This document shows positions 34,243-42,913 of a stretch of DNA of 42,913 bases, piece after piece (the first letter of the stretch is position 1; each line of letters opens with the position of its first letter). This stretch comes from Aestuariibaculum sediminum. GTDB lineage: Bacteria; Bacteroidota; Bacteroidia; Flavobacteriales; Flavobacteriaceae. A model generated the notes under the pieces. It saw only the letters and a program-made list of their open reading frames with translations, made no database searches and was not told the origin of the DNA. The stretch spans positions 1 through 42,913 of the forward strand of contig NZ_JACVXB010000011.1 of NCBI RefSeq assembly GCF_014596945.1, in the 5' to 3' direction. The translations under genes were made by a program, and so were the position numbers.

Positions 34243-35052
34243 ATGCAATTTCCCATAACAAACACACGTTTTAAGCCTTTTATTTTAGCATTAACAATAA
34301 CATTTCTTGTTTTCAATATTGGTTTTGCCCAATTCAATATTCCTGAGATACCTGAAGAACAAACCAGTGTCTATGATTATGTGGGACTGCTCTCTAAAAA
34401 TGAAAAAATTAACTTAGAGCGCAAGCTTATAAAATATTCTGACACTACATCCACACAAATTGTGGTAGCCATAATCGGATCCACAAAAGGTGAAAATATT
34501 GGACTATTAACACCACGATGGGCACATAAATGGGGCGTTGGTCAGGCCAAGGAAGATAATGGCGTATTTATATTATTAGCCCGAGACGATAGACAAATAT
34601 GGATTTCCCCGGGTTATGGCGTTGAAGACCGGCTTACCGCAGGTATTGTTGGCGAAATTGTTAGAAATGTCATCATCCCTGAGTTTAAAAACGGAGATTA
34701 CTTTCAGGGCTTAAATAAAGGTACCGATGCTATTTTTGACGTCCTTACCGGAGCTTACAAAGGCGCACGAAAAGCAGATAAAAACAATAGCCCTTTTGGG
34801 TTTTTCTTCTTATTAATAATCATTTTTATTATAATCATGATTTCGAAAAACCGTCGTGGTGGCGGTGGTAATAATGGTCGTGGTGGTAACAGACATGGCG
34901 GATTCGATATTTGGGACGCCATTATATTAAGTAATATGGGACGTGGCGGATTTGGAAGCAGATCAGGTGGTGGTTTTTCTGGCGGCGGGGGATTCGGCGG
35001 CGGATTTGGCGGCGGCGGATTCTCGGGAGGTGGTGCCGGTGGCAGCTGGTAA
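34243..35052 (+). CDS. TPM-domain protein with Gly-rich tail (YgcG-like)
   Basis: 269 residues: signal peptide ending in GFAQ, an extracytoplasmic TPM domain (about 35-170; VYDYVGLLSKNEK, STQIVVAIIGS, DNGVFILLARDDRQIWISPGYGVED), one membrane helix (about 187-203), then a glycine-rich tail (many GG with S, F and R) ending GGAGGSW. The same domain twice in one operon, once inside and once outside the membrane, is a recurring LemA-TPM arrangement. Exact role unknown. Confidence 0.92.
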   Translation: MQFPITNTRFKPFILALTITFLVFNIGFAQFNIPEIPEEQTSVYDYVGLLSKNEKINLERKLIKYSDTTSTQIVVAIIGSTKGENIGLLTPRWAHKWGVGQAKEDNGVFILLARDDRQIWISPGYGVEDRLTAGIVGEIVRNVIIPEFKNGDYFQGLNKGTDAIFDVLTGAYKGARKADKNNSPFGFFFLLIIIFIIIMISKNRRGGGGNNGRGGNRHGGFDIWDAIILSNMGRGGFGSRSGGGFSGGGGFGGGFGGGGFSGGGAGGSW

Positions 35053-35104
35053 TATTTTTATTTTAGATTATTGAATATAATACTTTAGAAATTACAATTT
35101 CTGA

Positions 35105-35335
35105 TTAACGATTTTTGAATTTTTGGAATATGTATTTTGCTATTTGTTCTAGAAAAAGGACAAAAGAGTAACGAGGTATGATTCTGATTATTAGGTTGTT
35201 TAAAAAATTCTCATCAATTAAAGTGACAAACCTATGATTTGTTATAGCGAAAACAGAGTAAATTTTTATTTGTTCTGTGTCTGGATACAATTTCTCGTAC
35301 CTCAAAATTACTTGACGTGACGATAACTTTAGACT
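35105..35335 (-). pseudogene. Possible protein-coding remnant without a start
   Basis: An open minus-strand frame of about 77 codons with no ATG; only a TTG at 35305 could start it. The translation reads like real protein (RYEKLYPDTEQIKIYSVFAI, TNHRFVTLIDENFLNNL, RIIPRYSFVLFLEQIAKYIF) and may be the tail of a gene whose front is gone. No family is recognised. It fills most of the 315-base gap between the TPM gene and der; nothing else is seen there. Confidence 0.25.
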
Positions 35336-35367
35336 TTAGACAAAAACACTTCTAACCTCCAATAAAC

Positions 35368-36672
35368 CTATTTCTTACGCATATATACACTTACGGGTAC
35401 TCCTGTAAACTCGAAGTGTTCACGAAGTTTATTTTCTAAGAAACGTTTATAAGGATCTTTTACATATTGCGGTAAATTACAGAAAAATGCGAACTGTGGT
35501 TGCGGTGTTGGCAACTGCATAACATATTTTATTTTAACGAATTTCCCTTTATACGCTGGTGGAGGATAGTTTTCAATAAGAGGTAAAAAGATCTCGTTAA
35601 GTGTACTTGTTTTAATCTTCTTTGTACGATTCTGGTACACTTCAACAGCCGTTTCAATGGCTTTATAAATACGTTGTTTGGTCATTGCCGATATAAATAT
35701 AACGGGCACATCGGTAAATGGTGCAATTTGTTTTTTTATTGCTTTTTCGTATTCTTTCGTGGATTTATGGTCTTTTTCAACTAAATCCCACTTGTTTACT
35801 AAAATCACAATGCCTTTACGGTTACGTTCTGCTAACCAGAAAATATTTTGCACTTGACCATCGAAACCACGCGTAGCATCTAAAACCACTAAACACACAT
35901 CGGCATGCTCAATAGCACGCACACTTCGCATCACCGAATAAAACTCCAAATCTTCTTTTACTCGAGATTTACGGCGTATTCCTGCCGTATCTACTAAGTT
36001 AAATTCGAATCCAAATCGGTTATATTTTGTATCGATGGCATCCCGAGTGGTTCCTGCAATATCCGTAACGATATAACGCTCTTCTCCTATTAAAGCATTT
36101 ATAAAGGAAGATTTTCCGGCATTAGGACGACCAACAACTGCAAAGCGGGGTAATTCGTCCTCTACAACCTCTTCTTTTTCTGGTAAGGCAGCAACTACGG
36201 CGTCTAATAAATCACCAGTACCACTACCATTAATTCCTGCAACGGTATAATAATCACCAAGACCTAAAGCATAAAATTCTACTGCATCTTCCGCACGCTT
36301 AGCATTATCTACTTTGTTAACTACTAAAAATACAGGTTTCTTAACGCGCCTTAAAATATTAGCTACGTCTTCGTCCATACCAGTTATACCAGATTCTACA
36401 TCAACCATAAAAATAATGGCATCGGCTTCATCAATGGCTAATTCTACTTGTTTATCTATCTCAGCCTCAAAAATATCATCACTTCCAACAACATACCCAC
36501 CAGTATCGATAAGCGAGAATTCTTTTCCATTCCAGTCAGTTTTTCCATAATGTCTGTCTCGGGTAACACCACTTACCGCATCTACAATGGCTTCTCGACG
36601 TTGTATTAAACGGTTAAAAAATGTTGACTTACCAACATTTGGACGACCTACTATAGCAACTATATTACTCAT
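35368..36672 (-). CDS. der: Ribosome-associated GTPase Der (EngA)
   Basis: 434 residues with two GTPase domains in tandem, each with its P-loop ([14 protein letters not shown] near residue 8, [14 protein letters not shown] near 183), the G3 motifs DTGGY and DTAGI, and NKVD / NKWD. The C-terminal KH-like domain closes it ([22 protein letters not shown]). Needed for 50S ribosome assembly. It has its own -7 box upstream; era lies further upstream in the same direction behind a terminator. Confidence 0.97.
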   Translation of the reverse strand: MSNIVAIVGRPNVGKSTFFNRLIQRREAIVDAVSGVTRDRHYGKTDWNGKEFSLIDTGGYVVGSDDIFEAEIDKQVELAIDEADAIIFMVDVESGITGMDEDVANILRRVKKPVFLVVNKVDNAKRAEDAVEFYALGLGDYYTVAGINGSGTGDLLDAVVAALPEKEEVVEDELPRFAVVGRPNAGKSSFINALIGEERYIVTDIAGTTRDAIDTKYNRFGFEFNLVDTAGIRRKSRVKEDLEFYSVMRSVRAIEHADVCLVVLDATRGFDGQVQNIFWLAERNRKGIVILVNKWDLVEKDHKSTKEYEKAIKKQIAPFTDVPVIFISAMTKQRIYKAIETAVEVYQNRTKKIKTSTLNEIFLPLIENYPPPAYKGKFVKIKYVMQLPTPQPQFAFFCNLPQYVKDPYKRFLENKLREHFEFTGVPVSVYMRKK

Positions 36673-36727
36673 ACTCTTAATTATGTGACGCAGTTTTTAA
36701 CTGACTTATGACTACTGAAATTTTTTG

Positions 36728-36735
36728 CAAAAATA
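36728..36735 (-). promoter_or_regulatory. der: -7 box of der
   Basis: The minus strand reads TATTTTTG, matching TAnnTTTG, with a predicted leader of about 50 bases before the ATG at 36672. Confidence 0.5.
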
Positions 36736-36876
36736 GGAAATATACATTAGCTAATCTTCTTTTTTAGAAAAGATTAAAAATGTTTTCATTTCAAACCATG
36801 GTTTCTTATTTAAAAGATTGGAAATGAACCCTTATTACATATTTGAAGAACACTGAAATACTGGTGTTTTTAGTAT

Positions 36877-36899
36877 AAAAAACCAGACAAATAATCTGG
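36877..36899 (-). terminator. Terminator of era
   Basis: On the minus strand CCAGA, a 7-base loop and TCTGG, followed by six Ts. It begins 42 bases after the era stop. Confidence 0.8.
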
Positions 36900-36940
36900 A
36901 CAAATGGCTTACCCAAAACCGTTTAAAATTCAATCAAAGG

Positions 36941-37825
36941 TTAACGCTGGTTATAACCAAAACGACGTAATTGGTTTTGATTACTTCGCCAATTTTTATT
37001 CACTTTAACATAAGTTTCTAAGTGAATCTGTTTCCCGAAAAAGGCTTCTAAATCCCTTCGGGCTTCCATGCCCACACGCTTTAGAGCTGCTCCCTTATGA
37101 CCAATAATTATTCCTTTTTGAGTATCGCGTTCTACCATAATTACGGCTCTAATTCGAATAATATTTTCCTCTTCTAAAAACTCTTCTGTTTCTATCTCTA
37201 CTGCATACGGAATTTCCTTTTTATAATGAAGTAAGATTTTTTCACGAATAGTTTCGTTGATAAAAAAACGTTCTGGTTTATCTGTTAACTGGTCCTTAGG
37301 ATAAAATGCAGGTGATTCTGGAAGTAACTCAATAATTCTATTAAAAACCTCCTGAACATTAAACCCCTCGAGCGCAGAAATTGGAAATATCTCGGCATTA
37401 GGTACTTTTTCGGCCCAAAGCTGCACCTGTTCTTCCAATTGCTCTTGATTGGAGGTATCTATTTTATTTAAAAGTAATAATACCGGTGTTTCTGAACTGG
37501 TTATTTTTTTGAAAAAAGCTTCATCTTTTAGTTCCTTTTCTCCTATTTCAACCATATATAACAACACATCGGCATCCTCGAATGCAGATTTTACGAAATC
37601 CATCATAGATTCCTGTAACTCGTAAGCTGGCTTTATAATTCCAGGGGTATCAGATAAAACAACCTGAAAATCATCACCATTCACAATTCCAAGAATTCTA
37701 TGGCGTGTGGTTTGCGCTTTTGAGGTTATAATCGATAATTTTTCACCTACGAAAGCATTCATTAATGTGGATTTACCCACATTAGGATTACCTATAATAT
37801 TTACAAAACCGGCTTTATGACTCAT
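36941..37825 (-). CDS. era: GTPase Era
   Basis: 294 residues: GTPase domain with P-loop GNPNVGKSTLMNAF, switch region TTRHRILGI, G3 DTPG and G4 NKID, then a C-terminal KH RNA-binding domain (IRAVIMVERDTQKGIIIGHKGAALKRVG). It binds 16S rRNA and checks 30S assembly. The -7 box is at 37849-37856 and the terminator at 36877-36899, so it is a single-gene unit. Confidence 0.97.
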   Translation of the reverse strand: MSHKAGFVNIIGNPNVGKSTLMNAFVGEKLSIITSKAQTTRHRILGIVNGDDFQVVLSDTPGIIKPAYELQESMMDFVKSAFEDADVLLYMVEIGEKELKDEAFFKKITSSETPVLLLLNKIDTSNQEQLEEQVQLWAEKVPNAEIFPISALEGFNVQEVFNRIIELLPESPAFYPKDQLTDKPERFFINETIREKILLHYKKEIPYAVEIETEEFLEEENIIRIRAVIMVERDTQKGIIIGHKGAALKRVGMEARRDLEAFFGKQIHLETYVKVNKNWRSNQNQLRRFGYNQR

Positions 37826-37848
37826 TCCTACTCATTATTTAGATGGTG

Positions 37849-37856
37849 CAAAAATA
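37849..37856 (-). promoter_or_regulatory. era: -7 box of era
   Basis: The minus strand reads TATTTTTG, matching TAnnTTTG, 24 bases before the ATG at 37825. Confidence 0.5.
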
Positions 37857-37900
37857 CAACCTTGTTTTGTTTATTTGACTATAATTAACCCAGATAAACT

Positions 37901-37934
37901 AAAAAAGGCAGAAAAATAAATTTTTCTGCCTTTT
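37901..37934 (-). terminator. Terminator of the FKBP lipoprotein gene
   Basis: A 14-bp perfect stem, AAAAGGCAGAAAAA (37903-37916) with TTTTTCTGCCTTTT (37921-37934), around a 4-base loop. It has T-runs on both strands and lies 25 bases past the FKBP stop. Confidence 0.9.
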
Positions 37935-37958
37935 AATATTTTTATTAATGAGATTAAA

Positions 37959-38687
37959 TTATTTTACAATCTCTAAAAGTTCTACTTCGAAAATTAATGT
38001 AGAAAACGGTTTGATATTTGGCCCACTTTGTCTGTAACCATATGCTAATTCCTGTGGAATGTAGAATTTATATTTTGAACCTACCGACATTAATTGTAAA
38101 CCTTCGGTCCATCCTGGAATAACTTGTGTAACTCCAAACTCGGTTGGGTTACCTCTATCTACAGAACTATCGAATACTGTTCCGTCGATTAATGTTCCAT
38201 GATAATGTACTTTCACACGAGAAGAAGGTGTTGGTTTCTCTCCGGTTCCTTCTTTTAAAACTTCGTATTGTAAACCACTGTCGGTAACCTGGATACCTTC
38301 TTTAGACTTGTTGTCTTCTAAGAATTTTTCTCCTTCAGCTTTGTTATCAGCAAATTTCTCCTCAGCATTTTTAATCATTTCCTCTTCTTGCTTCTTCCTT
38401 GCATCTGCTTGTTTCTTTTGGAAGTACTTACTTAAAATCGCCTGAACCTGATCTTCAGAAATTTTTAGACTAGCTGAATCTTGAGCATTCATGAATCCTT
38501 GCATAAAAATCTCCTTATCTACTTCTGAAGCATTTGTTTTAATGTTACGGGCTACGTCCATTCCAATAGCATAACTCACAGAATCAATTTCTGTATTTAA
38601 TGCTTTATTAGGAACCCCTCCATTTTGATTACAAGAAACCATTGCTAAACCAGCTGCAGCAACGCCTAAACATTTAATTAATTTCAT
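37959..38687 (-). CDS. FKBP-type peptidyl-prolyl isomerase lipoprotein
   Basis: 242 residues. Lipoprotein signal with Cys19 (LAMVSCNQ), then a helical FKBP_N dimerisation region (about 30-130: SYAIGMDVARNIKTN, MQGFMNAQ, a K/E-rich helix), then the FKBP catalytic domain (VKVHYHGTLIDGTVFDSSVDRG, VIPGWTEGLQLMSVGSKYKFYIP, LIFEVELLEI). It speeds proline isomerisation during folding of envelope proteins, like MIP/FkpA. Flanked by its own terminator, with no partner in the same transcript. Confidence 0.95.
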   Translation of the reverse strand: MKLIKCLGVAAAGLAMVSCNQNGGVPNKALNTEIDSVSYAIGMDVARNIKTNASEVDKEIFMQGFMNAQDSASLKISEDQVQAILSKYFQKKQADARKKQEEEMIKNAEEKFADNKAEGEKFLEDNKSKEGIQVTDSGLQYEVLKEGTGEKPTPSSRVKVHYHGTLIDGTVFDSSVDRGNPTEFGVTQVIPGWTEGLQLMSVGSKYKFYIPQELAYGYRQSGPNIKPFSTLIFEVELLEIVK

Positions 38688-38802
38688 TATATAGTCTTTT
38701 TAATAGTTTAAAAAAATTCGAACGCTAAAGTAACAAATTTAATATAAGATAGCCGTTAGATTTTTATGATTTTTTACAGAATTAAATGTAATTAATACCC
38801 TT

Positions 38803-40029
38803 TTAAAGTACTTGAAACACTTTCAGGATACTTTTCAAGCCTAAAAAGATAGTAATCGACAATATTACAATACCAAACACATTTTGTTTAACGTTGTTTT
38901 TATAATTGCCTAATACGGAAGCTCTATTCATTATCCAAATTAAAAAGCCAGCCACCACCGGCAACAATATGCCGTTTGCAACTTGAGCAAATTTGATTAT
39001 TTCAATAGATTTTATACCCACTGAAGATGAAATAATACCAACAACTAATACAAACATCCAAATACCTCTAAAGTATCCCGACTTTAAATTGCTGTTCCAA
39101 CCCAGGCAACCGCACGCTACATAAGCAGCTGCTAAAGGTGCAGTAATAGCGCTTGTAATTCCTGCAGCAAAAAGACCGATTGCTAAAAAATATTTAGAAT
39201 AAACACCAAAAAGAGGTTCTAATCCTTTAGCTAAATCGGCTGCACTATTTACATCATTGACTTGAATAGCAGACGACGAAACCATAACACTCATAGATAC
39301 TAACCCGCCTAAAACAACAGCGATAATCGTATCTTTTCGGGCGTATTTTAAATCACTGTTATGATGCCATTTTTCTTTAACTAAAGAAGCATGTAAAAAT
39401 AAGTTATAAGGGACAACAGTTGTACCTATTAAACCAATAATGGTTAAAATGCTATTTTCTGGGTAAGATGGTATTAAAGCACCTTTTAAAACTTCTAACA
39501 AATTAGGTCCTGTTAATATTGCCGTTATGAAAAACGCTAAACTCATTAATATCACCAGACCTACCAGTGCCCTTTCAATAACTTTATAATTACCTATATA
39601 AAGCAAAGAAAAGGCCAAAATACCAATTATAACACTAAACACATTTACTGAAACCAAACCGGTTTCTATTTGTTGTTGGCTAAAAACAGCCTCTAATCCT
39701 AAAACCCCACCACTAATATTACCAGCTTCGTAGGCGGTATTACCCACAACAATAGCCGATAAAATAAGGAAGACTGCTGCTCCCTTTAAAATTGGCGATT
39801 TAATTTCAGCCTTAATAGTTTCCGCAAGTCCCTTTTGGGTAATAATACCTAATCTGGAGGACATTTCCTGAAGCACTATGGTAGCAATAATTGAAAGAGA
39901 TAAAGCCCAAAGGAGTGCATAACCGAAATTAACGCCAGCCAAAGTACACATGGTTACAGTTCCTGGCCCAATAAATGCAGCTGCAACTAACGGTCCGGGA
40001 CCTATATTTTTTAACCAATTTTTAATCAT
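38803..40029 (-). CDS. Nramp-family transporter with altered metal-site residues
   Basis: 408 residues with about eleven membrane helices. The Nramp fold is recognisable from GPGPLVAAAFIGPGTVTMCTLAG (helix 1) and GTTVVPYNLFLHASLV (helix 6). The canonical helix 1 DPGN, which binds the metal in MntH, reads GPGT here (G21, T24), and the helix 6 MPH reads VPY (V206, Y208). Both changes remove known metal ligands, so manganese or iron uptake should not be assumed; a related clade with a different substrate is likely. It lies six bases behind the M1 peptidase gene and is probably co-transcribed with it. Confidence 0.88.
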   Translation of the reverse strand: MIKNWLKNIGPGPLVAAAFIGPGTVTMCTLAGVNFGYALLWALSLSIIATIVLQEMSSRLGIITQKGLAETIKAEIKSPILKGAAVFLILSAIVVGNTAYEAGNISGGVLGLEAVFSQQQIETGLVSVNVFSVIIGILAFSLLYIGNYKVIERALVGLVILMSLAFFITAILTGPNLLEVLKGALIPSYPENSILTIIGLIGTTVVPYNLFLHASLVKEKWHHNSDLKYARKDTIIAVVLGGLVSMSVMVSSSAIQVNDVNSAADLAKGLEPLFGVYSKYFLAIGLFAAGITSAITAPLAAAYVACGCLGWNSNLKSGYFRGIWMFVLVVGIISSSVGIKSIEIIKFAQVANGILLPVVAGFLIWIMNRASVLGNYKNNVKQNVFGIVILSITIFLGLKSILKVFQVL

Positions 40030-40035
40030 GCTATA

Positions 40036-42600
40036 TTATTCTTGTTTCCATAAATACTGTACGCGGTACAGTGGGTCGGTGGCCTGTAACAATTTATTTT
40101 TTAACACTGGACTAAAATCGGGATTATCGGTTAAAAATTGTTGCAAAACTTTATAGGCTTCTGGCGATGTATATGCCCCTATAGATGCATTTAACCAAGC
40201 TTTCGGAAAGAAAATATCACCAGTTAGTTGAATCTCTTCCAATAAATCTAAACACATTCTTAAATGTTTTTGTCCTGAAGCCTGACGCATCGGGTGATTT
40301 ACGTAACCAAGGGCATCTAATACCCAGGATTCCTTTTCACGGTTCTCTGGTTTAGCCAATGATTTCATAAAGTTATCCCTAACGGTTTCATCCTGTGATA
40401 ATGCAGGTCGAACAAATTGGAAGCGTTTCTTCCTATCGGGATTAGAAATTTGATTTTCAGCTTCGTTTAAAATGTCTTCCGCCTTTTCATGTTGAAAAAT
40501 AGCCAGGGTTGATGCAATACTTGTATAATCGTTTTCATTTAAGTAAACGTTATCTAACGAAACTGTTTTATTCCAAACATCGTATAAAAATGCTTTTCCA
40601 GTTTCTGAATGAGCGATACTTTTGTAAAGATTAAACATTGTTTTCTTCATACTCTGATCTAAATTTTCATTTAAACGCTCTCGTAAAAATGTTTCCAATA
40701 CGTTCTGCATTAATGCACGCTCTTCTGCATTAAAATACTTCCAGTATACTGAACTTATTTCTTTAGAAATTAAATCAATTATTAAATCTTCATCCTCTAC
40801 TTTTAACCCCTCAAGTAATTCATTAAACGCTGTGATTGCAGAAATACTTCCACTTAGCATGTTTTCATACAAATTGATATAACTAAACCCGCGAGCCACA
40901 TCATCTTGAATATCGTAAACATTGTAATTTTCAATAGTAGCAGGAAAAACGCCATAACCCAACCCATTATAATTGTAAATAATAGCCTCTGGTTTTGGCC
41001 AGCCCTCAACCGATTTTAAACGCACGCTTTTTGCATTCAAATTTACAGGCTCCAGGTGAATTGAATCTTTATAAACCAATCCAATATTAAAAGCTTGCGT
41101 CCAGATATTATCGCTTCCGTCCTCTGCGTGCTGCATAATTTCGAAACGTTCAATTTCACCTTGCTTTGAATAAGTGACACTATCTGAAACTATGGGGCGC
41201 CCTGGTTGATTAACCCATACCTCACTCCATTCTTTCAAATCGATAGTAGTTTCAGTGTCTAAAAGTTCAACTAAATCATTCCAGGTTGCGTTTCCGTTAG
41301 CATAAGATTTAATATAGTTTCGCATGCCTTTTTTGAAAGGTTCTTCACCCATAATAACCTCCAATTGACGCATCATTATTGGAGCTTTATGGTAAATGAT
41401 ATTTCCATATAATGTACCGGCGTTTTTCAAATTTCCTAAGGGTTGTCGAATAGGCGTCGCCCCCAAGGTTCTGTCTTCACTGAAAGCGCTGGGATAATGA
41501 GATGTTAAAAATTTTAAATCGTGATTAATATTAGGGAAAGATCCGTTAACAATTTTATCGGCCATAAAATTGGCAAATACTTCTTTCAACCAAACGTCGT
41601 CAAACCATTTCATGGTTACTAAATCGCCATACCACATGTGCGCGGTTTCGTGTGCTATAAGACGCGCGCGATTTAATAATCGTTCCTGTGTGGTCGCATC
41701 ATCTAAAAAAAGTGAAGATTCTCTATATTGAATAGCTCCAACGTGCTCCATACCTCCATATTGAAACCCTGGGATAGATGCAAAATCCATTTTTTGAAAT
41801 GGAAACGGATACTGAGTGTACGCCTCTAAAAAATCTAATGCATTTTGATGATGTTTAAAAATGGCGTCTACGCTTGCTGCTATTTTAGCCGAATCATTTT
41901 CACGATACAATAAAGTCATTTCCATATCGCCAGGCGTCCTTATAGTTTCATTAAACACCCCCGCTACGAATGAAAATAAATAAGTACTCATTTTATCAGA
42001 CATCTTAAACACGCGCTTCGTATACCCTTTGTCCGATTCTTTATAATCCAATGGACCACCACAAAGTACTTTCCAGGACTCTGGTGCTGTAATATTTAAT
42101 TGATACGTTGCTTTTAAATCTGGCTGATCAAAACAAGGGAATAAAGTGCTGGCACGATCTGGCACTAATAGAGTATACAAATAATTGTCGTTTCGATTTA
42201 AAGACACTTCACCGGCATCAAAATCTACAATTATACTATTTGCGCCTTCTTTTAAATGCTTTTGAAGAATAATTAAATGCTCTCTTTTATGAATGATATC
42301 TATATCTTTTCCATTAACTGATACGTGTTTAATTTTTGATTTATCTTCATTGAAATCTAAATACAAAGGGTATTCTAAATCATTTATTTGAACATTTAAA
42401 AGCATTTCCGAATTAATGGCTTTTTCCTTTTCTGCGGGAATGTTAAAAAATAGATTATAAACAATTTCGGAAACTTGCTTTTTCCTGTACGTTGCCAATT
42501 CTGAAGAAATACCTTCGACTAATAAAAGATTCTCTTCATTAGAGTTTGATTGACATGAAAACACACTAATAAAAACTAAAACAAAAAAAAGATTCCTCAT
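40036..42600 (-). CDS. M1 family aminopeptidase, lipoprotein
   Basis: 854 residues. Lipoprotein signal (VFSC, Cys16), so membrane-anchored outside the cytoplasm. The zinc site is complete: H317-E318-T-A-H321 and E340 in WLKEVFANF. The exopeptidase motif GAMEN is changed to GGMEH (residues 282-286), a variant within the family. DRASTLFPCFDQPDLKATY is a typical M1 stretch. The long C-terminal half (about 500-854) is the helical ERAP1-like domain. It probably trims peptides in the periplasm. Followed after six bases by the Nramp-like gene. Confidence 0.93.
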   Translation of the reverse strand: MRNLFFVLVFISVFSCQSNSNEENLLLVEGISSELATYRKKQVSEIVYNLFFNIPAEKEKAINSEMLLNVQINDLEYPLYLDFNEDKSKIKHVSVNGKDIDIIHKREHLIILQKHLKEGANSIIVDFDAGEVSLNRNDNYLYTLLVPDRASTLFPCFDQPDLKATYQLNITAPESWKVLCGGPLDYKESDKGYTKRVFKMSDKMSTYLFSFVAGVFNETIRTPGDMEMTLLYRENDSAKIAASVDAIFKHHQNALDFLEAYTQYPFPFQKMDFASIPGFQYGGMEHVGAIQYRESSLFLDDATTQERLLNRARLIAHETAHMWYGDLVTMKWFDDVWLKEVFANFMADKIVNGSFPNINHDLKFLTSHYPSAFSEDRTLGATPIRQPLGNLKNAGTLYGNIIYHKAPIMMRQLEVIMGEEPFKKGMRNYIKSYANGNATWNDLVELLDTETTIDLKEWSEVWVNQPGRPIVSDSVTYSKQGEIERFEIMQHAEDGSDNIWTQAFNIGLVYKDSIHLEPVNLNAKSVRLKSVEGWPKPEAIIYNYNGLGYGVFPATIENYNVYDIQDDVARGFSYINLYENMLSGSISAITAFNELLEGLKVEDEDLIIDLISKEISSVYWKYFNAEERALMQNVLETFLRERLNENLDQSMKKTMFNLYKSIAHSETGKAFLYDVWNKTVSLDNVYLNENDYTSIASTLAIFQHEKAEDILNEAENQISNPDRKKRFQFVRPALSQDETVRDNFMKSLAKPENREKESWVLDALGYVNHPMRQASGQKHLRMCLDLLEEIQLTGDIFFPKAWLNASIGAYTSPEAYKVLQQFLTDNPDFSPVLKNKLLQATDPLYRVQYLWKQE

Positions 42601-42629
42601 AGATAAAATGTAGTATATAGATATTTATG

Positions 42630-42660
42630 AAACAACCCCGTGGTCATCACGAGGTTGTTT
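42630..42660. terminator. Hairpin between trxB and the M1 peptidase gene
   Basis: AAACAACC (42630-42637) pairs with GGTTGTTT (42653-42660), with an inner CGTG/CACG after one mismatch and a 5-base loop. It lies past the trxB stop and is probably its terminator, though the T-run on the minus strand is poor. Confidence 0.55.
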
Positions 42661-42733
42661 ATTAATTTTTAATTGCCTCGGTTTCGGGACTTGTTAGTCT
42701 CGATAACGAGTAAAAGTAAAATTTTTATAGTAA

Positions 42734-42913
<180 letters not shown>

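Noticed and set aside
35087..35102. Hairpin AGAAATT-ac-AATTTCT as terminator of the TPM operon
   Set aside because: A 2-base loop, a pure AT core and no T-run make it implausible as a terminator.

Overview
The window reads as chromosomal DNA of a member of the Flavobacteriaceae (Bacteroidota). The evidence is low-GC DNA, many putative promoters with the Bacteroidota -7 box TAnnTTTG, few Shine-Dalgarno sequences, and a family set typical of that group: Porin_10-type porin, DUF5522, DUF4136, DUF4230, GSCFA, LemA/TPM, a NdpA-like nucleoid protein, and LysS with a C-terminal extension. No rRNA, tRNA, CRISPR array or intact transposase was recognised. Family names are assigned from memory of motifs; no database search was run.

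Layout. 0-7 kb: an outer-membrane porin (-) divergent from rnhB, a large propeller-type lipoprotein and a nucleoid-associated protein (+). 7-11.6 kb: a three-PAS histidine kinase overlapping its response regulator, an SBF-like transporter convergent with lipB, and a 52-aa YqaE/Pmp3 membrane protein. 11.8-15.5 kb: lysS followed by an accessory island. 15.5-19.8 kb: a membrane hybrid histidine kinase, a secreted beta-rich protein and a small Spy/CpxP-like protein. 19.8-23.2 kb (-): an operon of a small HExxH membrane protein, an ACC deaminase/D-cysteine desulfhydrase-family enzyme, a LysM glucosaminidase lipoprotein and hemL. 23.2-26.8 kb: DUF5522, DUF4136, an aromatic amino acid hydroxylase and an enoyl-CoA hydratase-family enzyme. 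26.9-31.6 kb (-): DUF4230, two candidate small RNAs, GSCFA and alaS. 31.8-35 kb (+): an M23 peptidase overlapping a MerR regulator, then LemA-TPM-TPM. 35.4-42.9 kb (-): der, era, an FKBP lipoprotein, an Nramp-family transporter with altered metal-site residues, an M1 aminopeptidase and the 3' end of trxB.

The most unusual part is 13.46-15.47 kb. The last 14 codons of lysS plus about 15 bp of downstream DNA occur again, imperfectly, about 1.95 kb downstream. The copies differ by two synonymous changes, one amino-acid change and one in-frame codon deletion, so the downstream copy looks like the tail of another once-functional lysS allele. Between the copies lie helically phased direct repeats resembling recombinase arm sites, a promoter with a 20-bp palindrome, a SEFIR/TIR-like gene with a TTG start, a 130-bp imperfect palindrome and a truncated signal-peptide gene. 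I interpret this as a small defence-type island, or the remains of an integrative element, inserted at the 3' end of lysS. The second notable item is a pair of tandem candidate small RNAs at 27.55-27.79 kb that share a 13-nt 5' block and end in different terminators.

Three starts were moved from TTG to an internal ATG using promoter or terminator positions (lipB, the HExxH protein and GSCFA).
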